This document shows positions 42,040-49,319 of a stretch of DNA of 52,208 nt, one piece after another. The stretch covers positions 1 to 52,208 of the forward strand of contig DYHT01000010.1 in NCBI GenBank assembly GCA_020723995.1, given 5' to 3'. The notes below the pieces were generated by a model, which did no database searches, was not told the origin of the DNA, and saw only the letters and a program-made list of their open reading frames with translations. Position 1 is the first letter of the stretch. Each line of letters starts with the position of its first letter. The DNA is from Chloroflexus sp. Its GTDB lineage: Bacteria; Chloroflexota; Anaerolineae; Anaerolineales; Villigracilaceae. A program made the translations under genes and the position numbers.

Positions 42040-42190
42040 GTTGGAAGATAAAAAACGAACCGCGAAATCAAACAAGGACACTTTGGCTTCGGGGGCAAAA
42101 GAGACCAGCACATCCATGTCGCTGTCGGGACGAAAATCAGCTGGGCTTGCGTGAACTGGGGCGGGCAGTAAAACCGGGTGGGCGAATTCT
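42040..42190 (-). pseudogene. Remnant of an MNT-type nucleotidyltransferase
   Basis: On the - strand the frame reads ADFRPDSDMDVLVSFAPEAK then VSLFDF, matching the DSDIDLLVEF active-site region of minimal nucleotidyltransferases (HEPN-MNT antitoxin type). The N-terminal GSRARG motif and the rest of the C-terminus are missing. The fragment ends near the tRNA terminator and has no start, so it is a broken gene. Confidence 0.55.
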
Positions 42191-42303
42191 CCTGCTGGAA
42201 CACACGCGCTCACCCATGCTGAGGGTATAATTGACTCGATGCACATTTTTCGAACCGCCTCACCACCCAACCGCCTAACTACCCGAATCCCCAACCACCT
42301 AAA

Positions 42304-43098
42304 ATGATCATCCCCACTGCTGAACCATTCTTCTTCCCTGGCAACAAAACGGGCATCCTCCTCACGCATGGCTTCACCGGCGCCCCCAAAGAAATGCGCT
42401 GGATGGGCGAGTATCTGAATCGCCAAGGTTACAGTGTGCTGGGCGTCCGCCTGGCAGGTCACGCCACGCGGCCTGAGGACATGATCCGCTCGCGCTACAG
42501 CGACTGGCTGGCCTCAGTCGAGGACGGCTACCATCTCCTGCGGGGTGTGGCAGAGCAAATCTTCCTCGTGGGACTCTCGATGGGCGGCATCCTGTCGCTC
42601 GTCACGGCGAGCAGGCTGCAGGTCTGCCCTGAGGACGCAGGACGAAGGGTGCGGGGAGTGGTCGCCATGTCCACGCCGTATAAGCTGCCCGACGACCCGC
42701 GCATCCGCTGGGCGAGGCAAATCTCCAGCTTCATCCCTTACGCGCCCAAAGGCAATGAGGCTCCTGGCGCGGACTGGTTCGACAAGGAGTCTTTCAAGCA
42801 GCACGTTTCGTATCCGCAGAACCCGATCCGCTCGGTGGCGGAGTTGAGCCAGTTGATGGCCGTGATGCACGACTCGCTGCCGAAGGTGCGTGTGCCGGTG
42901 CTGCTCATGCACTCACGCGCTGATGACTATGTGGTCAAGGACAGCATGGTGCGCATCTACGCGAGCCTGGGTTCGACAGATAAAAACATGTTGTGGATCG
43001 AGGGCAGCGGGCACGTTATCACTGAGGAGCCGCAGCGCGAGCGCGTTTTTAAGGCCGCGACGGATTTCATCGAACGCGTCGACAGAGTCGCTGCATGA
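42304..43098 (+). CDS. Alpha/beta hydrolase (carboxylesterase-like)
   Basis: This 264-aa alpha/beta hydrolase has the oxyanion region LLTHGFTGAPKEM, nucleophile elbow GLSMGG (Ser), acid in HSRADDYVV and final His in GSGHVITEEPQRERVF. It resembles small carboxylesterases and monoglyceride-lipase-like enzymes (Est30 type). A -10-like TATAAT lies at 42226-42231, without a clear -35. The stop overlaps the MFS gene start by ATGA. Confidence 0.88.
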   Translation: MIIPTAEPFFFPGNKTGILLTHGFTGAPKEMRWMGEYLNRQGYSVLGVRLAGHATRPEDMIRSRYSDWLASVEDGYHLLRGVAEQIFLVGLSMGGILSLVTASRLQVCPEDAGRRVRGVVAMSTPYKLPDDPRIRWARQISSFIPYAPKGNEAPGADWFDKESFKQHVSYPQNPIRSVAELSQLMAVMHDSLPKVRVPVLLMHSRADDYVVKDSMVRIYASLGSTDKNMLWIEGSGHVITEEPQRERVFKAATDFIERVDRVAA

Positions 43099-44222
43099 AC
43101 CTTGACCTGATCTGGCTGGCAGTCTCCCTCTTCACCTGGGGGGTGGGCGAGGGGATGTTTTTTTATTTTCAGCCGCTCTATTTGCAGCAACTGGGCGCGC
43201 AGCCGCTGGCGATTGGGGTGATACTCGGCGCAGCCGGCCTGGCGATGACCGTGACGCACATCCCGGCCGGTCATTTGGCGGACCGGATTGGGCGGCGTCC
43301 GATGCTGTGGGCGGCCTGGCTGATCGGCCTGCTCTCAGCCTGGCTGATGGCGCTGGCGCCGTCGCTGCCATTTTTTGTCGCCGGCCTGCTGCTTTATAAC
43401 GTGACGGCTTTTGTTTCCTCGCCGCTCAGCAGTTACGTGACCGCGGCGCGCGGTCGGTGGCCGGTCGGCCGCGCCCTGACACTCATCTCGGCGACCTTCA
43501 ACCTGGGCATGGTGCTTGGCCCGTTCACCGGCGGATGGATTGCAGATACCTTTACGCTGCGAACGGTTTACTTTGCGGCGGCCTGTTTCTTCGTCATTTC
43601 GACGGCACTGGTGCTGTTCCTGCGTTCCCAGCCGCGCGACGGCCACGACCCGGACGCGCCGCCGGTCAATCTGCTCTCGAACGGGCGTTATCTTGGTTTC
43701 TTGATAATTGCCTTTATCGCCATGTTTGCCATGTACCTACCGCAGCCGCTGGCTTCTAATTTTTTACAGAACGAACGCGGCTTGTCATTCAGTCAAATTG
43801 GTCTGCTGGGCACATTCGGCGGGCTGGGCAATGCCCTGCTCAGTTTGGGGCTGGGCGCGTTGAATGCCCGGCTGGGTTTTTTGCTCGGACAGATTTGCGT
43901 GGCCCTGTTCGCCTTCCTGATCTGGCGCGGCGCGGGCGTCCCGTTGTATGCGTTGGGCTATTTCCTGCTGGGCGGATACCGCGTGGCGCGTTCGCTGGCC
44001 GTCGCGCAGGCACGTGCACTGGTACACCAGTCGCAGATGGGGCTGGCTTACGGCATTATGGAGACGGTCAATTCCCTGCCCATCATCCTGGCTCCGCCGC
44101 TGGCCGGTTATCTCTATCATCTCAACCCGGAAACGGTTTATCCGGTCAGCCTGGCGGCGCTGGCGGTGGCTTTTCTCGTCAGCCTGCTCTTTACCCCGCG
44201 CCCCATGTCCACTGATAACTAG
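43095..44222 (+). CDS. Major facilitator superfamily transporter
   Basis: This 375-aa protein has about 11-12 membrane segments and the MFS loop 2-3 motif GHLADRIGRRPM. Its substrate is unknown; it is probably an efflux or solute permease. It overlaps the upstream hydrolase gene by four bases (ATGA), suggesting that the two act together, for example export or import of an ester-type compound. Confidence 0.88.
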   Translation: MNLDLIWLAVSLFTWGVGEGMFFYFQPLYLQQLGAQPLAIGVILGAAGLAMTVTHIPAGHLADRIGRRPMLWAAWLIGLLSAWLMALAPSLPFFVAGLLLYNVTAFVSSPLSSYVTAARGRWPVGRALTLISATFNLGMVLGPFTGGWIADTFTLRTVYFAAACFFVISTALVLFLRSQPRDGHDPDAPPVNLLSNGRYLGFLIIAFIAMFAMYLPQPLASNFLQNERGLSFSQIGLLGTFGGLGNALLSLGLGALNARLGFLLGQICVALFAFLIWRGAGVPLYALGYFLLGGYRVARSLAVAQARALVHQSQMGLAYGIMETVNSLPIILAPPLAGYLYHLNPETVYPVSLAALAVAFLVSLLFTPRPMSTDN

Positions 44223-44282
44223 AGTCGATCGGAAATAACAGTGTATGCTGATCACCAATCACTTTTCACTGTTCACTAAAAC

Positions 44283-44918
44283 ATGCCTCTCGAAATCCTC
44301 TCCCTCACTCTCGGTCCTGTTCAAACCAACGCCTACCTGGTTGCCGATTCCGAAACCGGCGAAGCGGCAGTCATTGACCCGGCCTGGGATGGTCATATCA
44401 TTCTGGCCGAAGCGCAGAAGCGCAACTGGCGCATCGGTCGAATGTGGTACACGCACGCCCACTTCGACCACATCGGTGGCGCGGCTGAAATCGCGGCCGG
44501 CCTCAATCCCCAACCGGTTGTGGCACTCCATTCGCTCGACCGCGACCTGTGGCAATTGCAGGGCGGCGCGCCGCTCTTCGGCTTCCACATTGATCCCGGC
44601 CCCGCGCCGACAATTGACCTCTTTCACGGCCAGGTCCTGCACCTGGGCAGCGTGACCTTCGAGGTGCGTCACACGCCGGGACACACGCCGGGACATTGTG
44701 TGTTTTACTGCGCCGAAGCCTCTGTCCTATTCAGCGGCGACCTCATCTTCCAGAACGGCGTTGGTCGCACCGATCTTCCCGGCGGCGATTGGGAGTCGCT
44801 GGTGAGGAGCATCCGCGCGCAGGTGCTCACTCTGCCCGACGAAACACGCCTGTTCTGCGGCCACGGCCCCGACACGACCGTGGGGGTGGAGAGGGCATAT
44901 AATCCGTTTATAAGTTAA
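44283..44918 (+). CDS. MBL-fold metallo-hydrolase (glyoxalase II-like)
   Basis: This 211-aa metallo-beta-lactamase-fold hydrolase has the metal site THAHFDHIGG, a second His in HTPGHTPGH, Asp in FSGDLIFQ and the last His in CGHGPDT. It ends in YNPFIS, like many glyoxalase II-related proteins (thiolester hydrolysis is the best-known reaction of the group). Fragments of related genes occur at 48127-48290 and possibly at 46273-46324. Confidence 0.88.
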   Translation: MPLEILSLTLGPVQTNAYLVADSETGEAAVIDPAWDGHIILAEAQKRNWRIGRMWYTHAHFDHIGGAAEIAAGLNPQPVVALHSLDRDLWQLQGGAPLFGFHIDPGPAPTIDLFHGQVLHLGSVTFEVRHTPGHTPGHCVFYCAEASVLFSGDLIFQNGVGRTDLPGGDWESLVRSIRAQVLTLPDETRLFCGHGPDTTVGVERAYNPFIS

Positions 44919-44973
44919 AAACCTGCCCAGTGTCCTTTCATACAACGGGCAGGCTTGTAAATCGAGTGGGATA

Positions 44974-45135
44974 CTAACTGTGCTCTTGGGAAAGCCGTTC
45001 CATCACCCACATCCGAATCAACGTCTGATACCCTACACCTTTGCACTGAGCAATTGTCCTCAATTCCTTGACGGTATCTGGTTCGAATCGAATGGCTACC
45101 TGAATTTTCCGGGGGCGCGCATCCGTGAAAATCAT
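44974..45135 (-). CDS. Orphan CopG/BrnA-type antitoxin
   Basis: This 53-aa protein reads RPRKIQVAIRFEPDTVKELR and then GVGYQTLIRMWVMERL, the ribbon-helix-helix pattern of BrnA/CopG antitoxins. It starts at ATG 45135 on the - strand. No BrnT-like toxin is found next to it. The region directly upstream is occupied by the palindromic element 45138-45257, so a toxin gene or the native promoter may have been lost by insertion. Confidence 0.7.
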   Translation of the reverse strand: MIFTDARPRKIQVAIRFEPDTVKELRTIAQCKGVGYQTLIRMWVMERLSQEHS

Positions 45136-45137
45136 AT

Positions 45138-45257
45138 GGGTGTGTTTCAAATGAGTTGAGAAAGAACGTCCCGCAGGTTCGATTGAGCAAATTTGACCGT
45201 CTTTTCAAAACCTGCGGGACGGTTTTGACCAGGTCTCAACTGCAATGAAACACACCC
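45138..45257. repeat. Palindromic MITE-like element
   Basis: The terminal repeats GGGTGTGTTTCA (45138-45149) and TGAAACACACCC (45246-45257) are perfect. Internal arms CGTCCCGCAGGTT (45167-45179) and AACCTGCGGGACG (45209-45221) are also perfect, with TTGAG/CTCAA between. The element has no ORF and could form a long hairpin in RNA from either strand. Confidence 0.7.
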
Positions 45258-45295
45258 AAATGGTTTTATGGTTTTGAACAATCTGGCGGAAATGT

Positions 45296-45314
45296 GACAT
45301 TGTCGAGTTATAAT
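45296..45314 (+). promoter_or_regulatory. Candidate operator/-10 region of the UPF0175-PIN operon
   Basis: GACATTGTC, part of a TGACA/TGTCA-type dyad (TGTGACATTGTC), is followed by a perfect -10 TATAAT (45309-45314), about 45 bp before the antitoxin start. No good -35 is present. The same 12-mer occurs upstream of the TPR gene on the other strand near 52170. Confidence 0.45.
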
Positions 45315-45357
45315 AGTCTCAAATCGCTTATCAGCAATAGCGCAAAGGAAAATTGCT

Positions 45358-45657
45358 ATGGTCACTCCACAATCTCTTGTACAGGCTGGTTTGTATCCCG
45401 ACGAGCAAGCTGTCATCCGGGAAGCCATGCAGGTATTCTGGCAGGAGCGCCCCCAGCTACGAATTGAATGGGCTATCTACCAGTACCGCACTCAAAGTAT
45501 TTCTCTGGCAAAAGCTGCCGCTATGGCCGGGGTCAGCTTCGACAGAATGAAAGAGGTATTGGTGCAGCGTGGCATTCAGCCAGCCCTCGGTCCTGAAACC
45601 ATTGAGGAGGCGCGCCAGGAGCTTCAAGTCGTCGAGCAGGCGTTGCAGAATCAGTAA
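45358..45657 (+). CDS. UPF0175-type antitoxin
   Basis: This 99-aa protein shows an N-terminal segment, then YRTQSISLAKAAAMAGVSFDRMKEVLVQRGI, the helix-turn-helix-like core of UPF0175 proteins. These are paired with PIN-like (DUF3368) toxins in many bacteria. The toxin gene follows 3 bp downstream. Autoregulation through the TGTGACATTGTC site is possible. Confidence 0.8.
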   Translation: MVTPQSLVQAGLYPDEQAVIREAMQVFWQERPQLRIEWAIYQYRTQSISLAKAAAMAGVSFDRMKEVLVQRGIQPALGPETIEEARQELQVVEQALQNQ

Positions 45658-45660
45658 GCC

Positions 45661-46179
45661 ATGACTGTCATAGCCAATACAACGATCATCTCAAACTTCG
45701 CTGCTGTGGGTCAATTGGATTTGTTGCGAACCTGTTGGAGCGCAGTCCATATTCCAGAACGGGTTTACGACGAGATCCAGAACGGCCTGTTGCAGGGATA
45801 TGAGTTCTACGCTGGCATAGACCGGTGGGTCTATCCTTTCTCCAATAATGGCTGGCTACGCCTGACAACAATAACTTCGCCAAAAGAGGTTCAACTGTTT
45901 GGAAAGCTTCTTGCATCCTTACATCCCGGCGAGGCAGCCTGTCTTTCAATCGCCCACTACCGGCGTTGGGCGTTTCTCTCAGATGACAAAGAAGCCCGGC
46001 GCGCTGGCGCCGGGCTTGGTGTACCGATAAGCGGCACTTTGGGCGTTCTGCTGTCATTGGTCAGGCGCCAAGTATTGGCACCGGCCAAAGCGGACATCAT
46101 CCTGCATCGTATGGTAGTCAACGGATATTTCTCGCCAGTTACTTCACTGAAGCAGATTCTTCAATACTCTGGCGAATAA
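45661..46179 (+). CDS. PIN-like (DUF3368) toxin
   Basis: This 172-aa protein resembles DUF3368/PIN-type nucleases: IANTTIISNFAAVGQLDLLR at the N-terminus, LHPGEAACLSIA in the middle, and LSDDKEARRAGAGLGV followed by SGTLGVLL. The usual first Asp is Asn here, so activity may be weakened. It forms a toxin-antitoxin pair with the UPF0175 protein just upstream. Confidence 0.8.
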   Translation: MTVIANTTIISNFAAVGQLDLLRTCWSAVHIPERVYDEIQNGLLQGYEFYAGIDRWVYPFSNNGWLRLTTITSPKEVQLFGKLLASLHPGEAACLSIAHYRRWAFLSDDKEARRAGAGLGVPISGTLGVLLSLVRRQVLAPAKADIILHRMVVNGYFSPVTSLKQILQYSGE

Positions 46180-46205
46180 ATCCAAATCTGTCATCCAGAT
46201 ATCCG

Positions 46206-46245
46206 AAGCCGGAGACGTGCAATCAGTGTCTCTGGCTTATTTTTT
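46206..46245 (+). terminator. Intrinsic terminator of the UPF0175-PIN operon
   Basis: The stem AAGCCGGAGAC/GTCTCTGGCTT (11 bp with one G-U pair) is followed by ATTTTTT. Confidence 0.85.
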
Positions 46246-46260
46246 CCCAAGGAGGTTACT

Positions 46261-46324
46261 TGTGCGACTCGAAGGACAAAGCAAGATGGGGAGTATCTGA
46301 ATCCGTTTTTCTCGAGAGTATAGC
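46261..46324 (+). pseudogene. Possible MBL-fold 3'-end remnant with an isolated ribosome binding site
   Basis: A consensus AAGGAGG precedes GTG at 46262 (frame of only about a dozen codons). In another frame the sequence reads GEYLNPFFSRV and stops, similar to the NPF ending of MBL-fold hydrolases such as that at 44283. The match is short and the interpretation is weak. Confidence 0.3.
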
Positions 46325-46366
46325 CAAATCACCGTGATACAATGTGATTAGACAAGGATAGGTACA

Positions 46367-47650
46367 ATGGCTGCTTCTCTACCTCGCCTGACCGAAAAAG
46401 ATGTCGAAGATTACCTCCCCGACCCGTACTTCCAGCGCGGCCGGAGTTACTACCACAGCGGGGCCATCTTCGACACCCTGCGCCGGGGCAACCGGATCGA
46501 AGGCTATTGCGAAGGATCAACCCCGCAGCCCTATCACGTCGTGGTTACGCTGGACGAGGAAGGCATCTGCGGCGACGAGTGCTCGTGTCCAATGGACGGC
46601 GGCTGCAAACATGTTGTCGCGCTGCTCCTGACTTGGGTTCACAAGCCCAAAGAATTCCCTGAGCGCGAGCCGGTGGACGCCGCGCTCGCAGGCAAGACCA
46701 AAGACGAACTGATCGCGCTCGTGCAGGCTATGCTCCAGCGCACCCCGGAATTGGAACGCCTGCTTGACCTGCCCATGCCCAATAAATCTGGGAAAGATGG
46801 GCAGCGCCGCACCCGCGTGGATCCCGAAACCTATCGCCGCCAGATCCGCTACGCCATGCGGGACGCCGGCGATTGGGAGGCGGTGTTCGGCATCGCGCGG
46901 GAAATCGGATCGGTGGTGGATATCGGCGACGGTTTTGCCGGGCAGGGTGATTGGGAGAACGCGCAGGTCGTCTACCAGGCCGTGCTGGATGAGTCGCTGC
47001 CGGACTATCTGGAAACGCAGGACGAAGGCGACATCGGCAGTGAGATCGGGCGCGCCGTGGATGGGTTGGGGGAGTGCCTGGCCGCCCGTGCCGGGGATAC
47101 GGAGACGCGGCAGGCGATCCTCGCGTCACTTTTCGAGGTGCTCAGATGGGATGTTGGCGAGGGTGGATTGGGCATGAGCGATGGCGTGCCGGAGTTGCTG
47201 CGTGAGCACGCCACTGCCGAAGACCGCGCAGAAATCCGCCAGTGGATCGCCGCTGCAATCAAAAACATAACCGGCAGTGAATGGAGCCAGAATTACCACC
47301 GCGAAGCCTGGGGCCGCCTGCTCCTCTTGTTCGCCGATGAAGAAAATGTGGACGAATTTCTGGAGCAAGCCGGGAAGCAGGGCCTCCACAAGCCGGTGTT
47401 CGCGAAACTCATCCAGTTGGGCCGCCTGGACGAGGCCCTGGAAGTTGCCCGGAAGCACCTCACCACCACCGGCTGGGAGCGCCTGCAGGCAGCAGAGTCC
47501 CTCTACGCCGCGGGCCGCAAAGACGACGCGCTGGCATTCGCCAAAGCCGGGCTTCCCGACAAAGACCTTCGGCTGGCTGAGTGGGTGGCCGAGGAGTACG
47601 CCAGGCGCGGCGACGCGGCCGGCGCGTTGGACCTTCAGTTGACGCGCTGA
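46367..47650 (+). CDS. SWIM zinc-finger protein, N-terminal part before an in-frame TGA
   Basis: This 427-aa reading frame begins with a SWIM zinc finger (Cys72, Cys74, Cys80, His82; CSCPMDGGCKH), then a long helical region of TPR-like repeats (RLDEALEVARKHLTTTGWERLQAAESLY). SWIM proteins of this type are of unclear function, perhaps DNA- or protein-binding. The frame stops at TGA 47648-47650 after LDLQLTR and continues in the same frame at 47651 as the rest of the same repeat domain (see 47666), so this is very probably one gene of about 587 codons with a premature stop. AAGGA precedes the ATG. Confidence 0.85.
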   Translation: MAASLPRLTEKDVEDYLPDPYFQRGRSYYHSGAIFDTLRRGNRIEGYCEGSTPQPYHVVVTLDEEGICGDECSCPMDGGCKHVVALLLTWVHKPKEFPEREPVDAALAGKTKDELIALVQAMLQRTPELERLLDLPMPNKSGKDGQRRTRVDPETYRRQIRYAMRDAGDWEAVFGIAREIGSVVDIGDGFAGQGDWENAQVVYQAVLDESLPDYLETQDEGDIGSEIGRAVDGLGECLAARAGDTETRQAILASLFEVLRWDVGEGGLGMSDGVPELLREHATAEDRAEIRQWIAAAIKNITGSEWSQNYHREAWGRLLLLFADEENVDEFLEQAGKQGLHKPVFAKLIQLGRLDEALEVARKHLTTTGWERLQAAESLYAAGRKDDALAFAKAGLPDKDLRLAEWVAEEYARRGDAAGALDLQLTR

Positions 47651-47665
47651 CAGGCCGCGCCGAGC

Positions 47666-48130
47666 ATGAAACTGTACGAGACGCTGGAGCAACTGGCGCA
47701 GAAGCTCGAGCAATGGAAGCCTCTGCGCCCGCGCCTGCTTGCCGGACTCGAAAAAGGCCCTCACGCCGTGCTGCTGGCCGACATTTTCCTGCGTGATGAG
47801 GAATGGGACGCTGCCTGGGCCGTGGCAGATAATGCCAGGACACCCATGCCAGCCTGGGGCTGGGACAATCTGCGCTTGCACGTCGCTCAAATCTCCGAGA
47901 AGCATCGCCCGGAGAAAGCCACCCCCGTCTACCTCGACGCCGCCGAGCGGCTGATCGCACAGCAGGGCCGGAAGAACTACGCCACGGCGGCTGGATATTT
48001 GCGCCGCGCCCGCGATCTATTCAGCGCCACGCAGAGAAGTGATGAATGGCAGAAAACCATCGCTGACCTGCGTGAGCGCCACCGCAACCTGCCGGCGCTG
48101 CAAGATGAGTTGAGGAAGGCCGGGTTATGA
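47666..48130 (+). CDS. SWIM zinc-finger protein, C-terminal part after the TGA
   Basis: This 154-aa frame is in the same phase as the SWIM protein upstream, separated only by TGA and five sense codons. It contains SMKLYETLEQLAQKLEQWKPLR and YATAAGYLRRARDLF, which continue the helical repeats. The ATG at 47666 has no ribosome binding site, so independent translation is doubtful. It is most simply the C-terminal half of an interrupted gene; a translational restart or readthrough remains possible (the stop context TGAC is leaky in some bacteria). Confidence 0.75.
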   Translation: MKLYETLEQLAQKLEQWKPLRPRLLAGLEKGPHAVLLADIFLRDEEWDAAWAVADNARTPMPAWGWDNLRLHVAQISEKHRPEKATPVYLDAAERLIAQQGRKNYATAAGYLRRARDLFSATQRSDEWQKTIADLRERHRNLPALQDELRKAGL

Positions 48131-48290
48131 GACGAGTGCGGAAAGACCCACCCGGCGGGGATTGGGATGCGCTGGTGGCAAGTATCCGCGAGCAGGTGTT
48201 TACGCTGCCGGAGGGGACGCGGATTTTATCGGGGCATGGAGCGGAGACGAAGGTGGGGGAGGAGACGAGGGGGGAATCCCTTTGTGGGAG
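48127..48290 (+). pseudogene. MBL-fold hydrolase fragment
   Basis: The frame beginning at ATG 48127 (overlapping the previous stop) reads PPGGDWDALVASIREQVFTL then GTRILSGHGAETKVGEE. This matches the C-terminal quarter of the MBL hydrolase at 44283 (PGGDWESLVRSI, TRLFCGHGPDTTVG). The metal-binding N-terminal part is missing and the frame runs on into unrelated sequence to 48405. It is a truncated gene copy. Confidence 0.75.
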
Positions 48291-48492
48291 GGTAAAAGAG
48301 ATGGCCTGTAGAGAACAGGCCATCGTTGGGTCGTGGCAGATGTACTTGTGTCAGGTAATAGGCACCTCCCATGGGGGATCGAGGGGCGGGCTGGCCAAGC
48401 CATGAAGAAGCCAATACCTCCTTTCGAGTAAGCAGACGGGCTGGCTAGGCCCTTTGGGGCCAGTGGTTCCTTTCTCCAAGAGTGTAACGAGG
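48291..48492. other. Intergenic region between convergent genes
   Basis: It contains the perfect hairpin GATGGCCTGT/ACAGGCCATC (48300-48324). Read on the - strand this hairpin is followed by TCTTTT, a good intrinsic terminator for the - strand gene 48493-49098. The rest holds G/C-rich short inverted repeats (GGGCTGGC near 48388 and 48430) and no gene. Confidence 0.55.
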
Positions 48493-49098
48493 TTAGCCTG
48501 CCAGAGGTAAGTTGTTGTATTGTTCCTTGCTCATCGAGGCCGGGTTACAGACAGCTTTCATGCGAGCTTCCATCAAGGCCGTGCTGCGGAACCAGCGCTC
48601 GTTAGCGCAGGCCATCTCGCGGCGATTGCGCCAGTATTGCTTTACTTCTTCATCGTTGACAACCTGCTGTGGAGCAGGCTGAATGGAACGGAGCATGAGT
48701 GCAGATTTTGCGAAGATGAAGACCAGGAAGCCGAGGCTGAAAACAGAACCAAAAACCAGCAGCAAGATGTCGCGCACCTTGATCCATCGATCGTAGGCAG
48801 TCAATTTCTTGGCATAGAGTTGTTCGATGTATTTCATTTCTTCTTCGAAACGCTTTTGCTCCGCCTCTTGCTGGCGCTGTATGGAGGCGATCTCGGCCTC
48901 GGTTTTGGCACTCTCCAATCGCTCCTGCAGTTCGTTCATAACTCCTTGATGCGTGGTCTCGGCTCGGACGCGGTCGGCCTCGGCCTGGCTGGTATTGGGG
49001 TTGAACAAATCGGTCCCGGCGGCGGAAAGCCCTGTAACCAGCCCCGCAACCAACAGGACAATCAAAACGGCTACGCTGATGGAATTGAATACGGACAT
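48493..49098 (-). CDS. Membrane protein with two TM segments and a coiled coil
   Basis: This 201-aa protein was not recognised. It has an N-terminal membrane segment (about residues 5-28), a charged coiled coil (about 38-100, QAEADRVRAETT to EEEMKYIEQLYAKKL), a second membrane segment (about 108-132) and a basic C-terminal tail. GAAGGAGAG precedes the ATG on the - strand. The layout suggests a membrane scaffold. It is separated from the radical SAM operon upstream by about 220 bp. Confidence 0.75.
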   Translation of the reverse strand: MSVFNSISVAVLIVLLVAGLVTGLSAAGTDLFNPNTSQAEADRVRAETTHQGVMNELQERLESAKTEAEIASIQRQQEAEQKRFEEEMKYIEQLYAKKLTAYDRWIKVRDILLLVFGSVFSLGFLVFIFAKSALMLRSIQPAPQQVVNDEEVKQYWRNRREMACANERWFRSTALMEARMKAVCNPASMSKEQYNNLPLAG

Positions 49099-49262
49099 TT
49101 GACACTCTCCTTCAAATCTTGAATTACGTGTGAAGTTTTGGCTGCATAGGATGTTGGCTTTGTTTGTAAGTCTGCTCTAACTATAACCATTTACCCTGTC
49201 ACGGTAAATCGCCAAATCTGGCAGCAGACAAAAATTATGCTGACAGACCACTTTTAAATCAC

Positions 49263-49292
49263 AAACGGGAAGGTGACTTTCCCTTCCCGTTT
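49263..49292 (-). terminator. Hairpin between the radical SAM operon and the membrane-protein gene
   Basis: AAACGGGAAGG and CCTTCCCGTTT form a perfect 11-bp stem with an 8-nt loop. On the - strand it lies about 30 bp after the radical SAM stop codon and probably ends that operon, although the following T-tract is weak. Confidence 0.6.
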
Positions 49293-49319
49293 TCTGTCAC
49301 AAAGATGTCAGATGACTGT

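Noticed and set aside
47126-47905. A 259-aa - strand frame opposite the SWIM gene
   Set aside because: It is a shadow of the SWIM/TPR coding region, which has the zinc motif and a ribosome binding site on the + strand.
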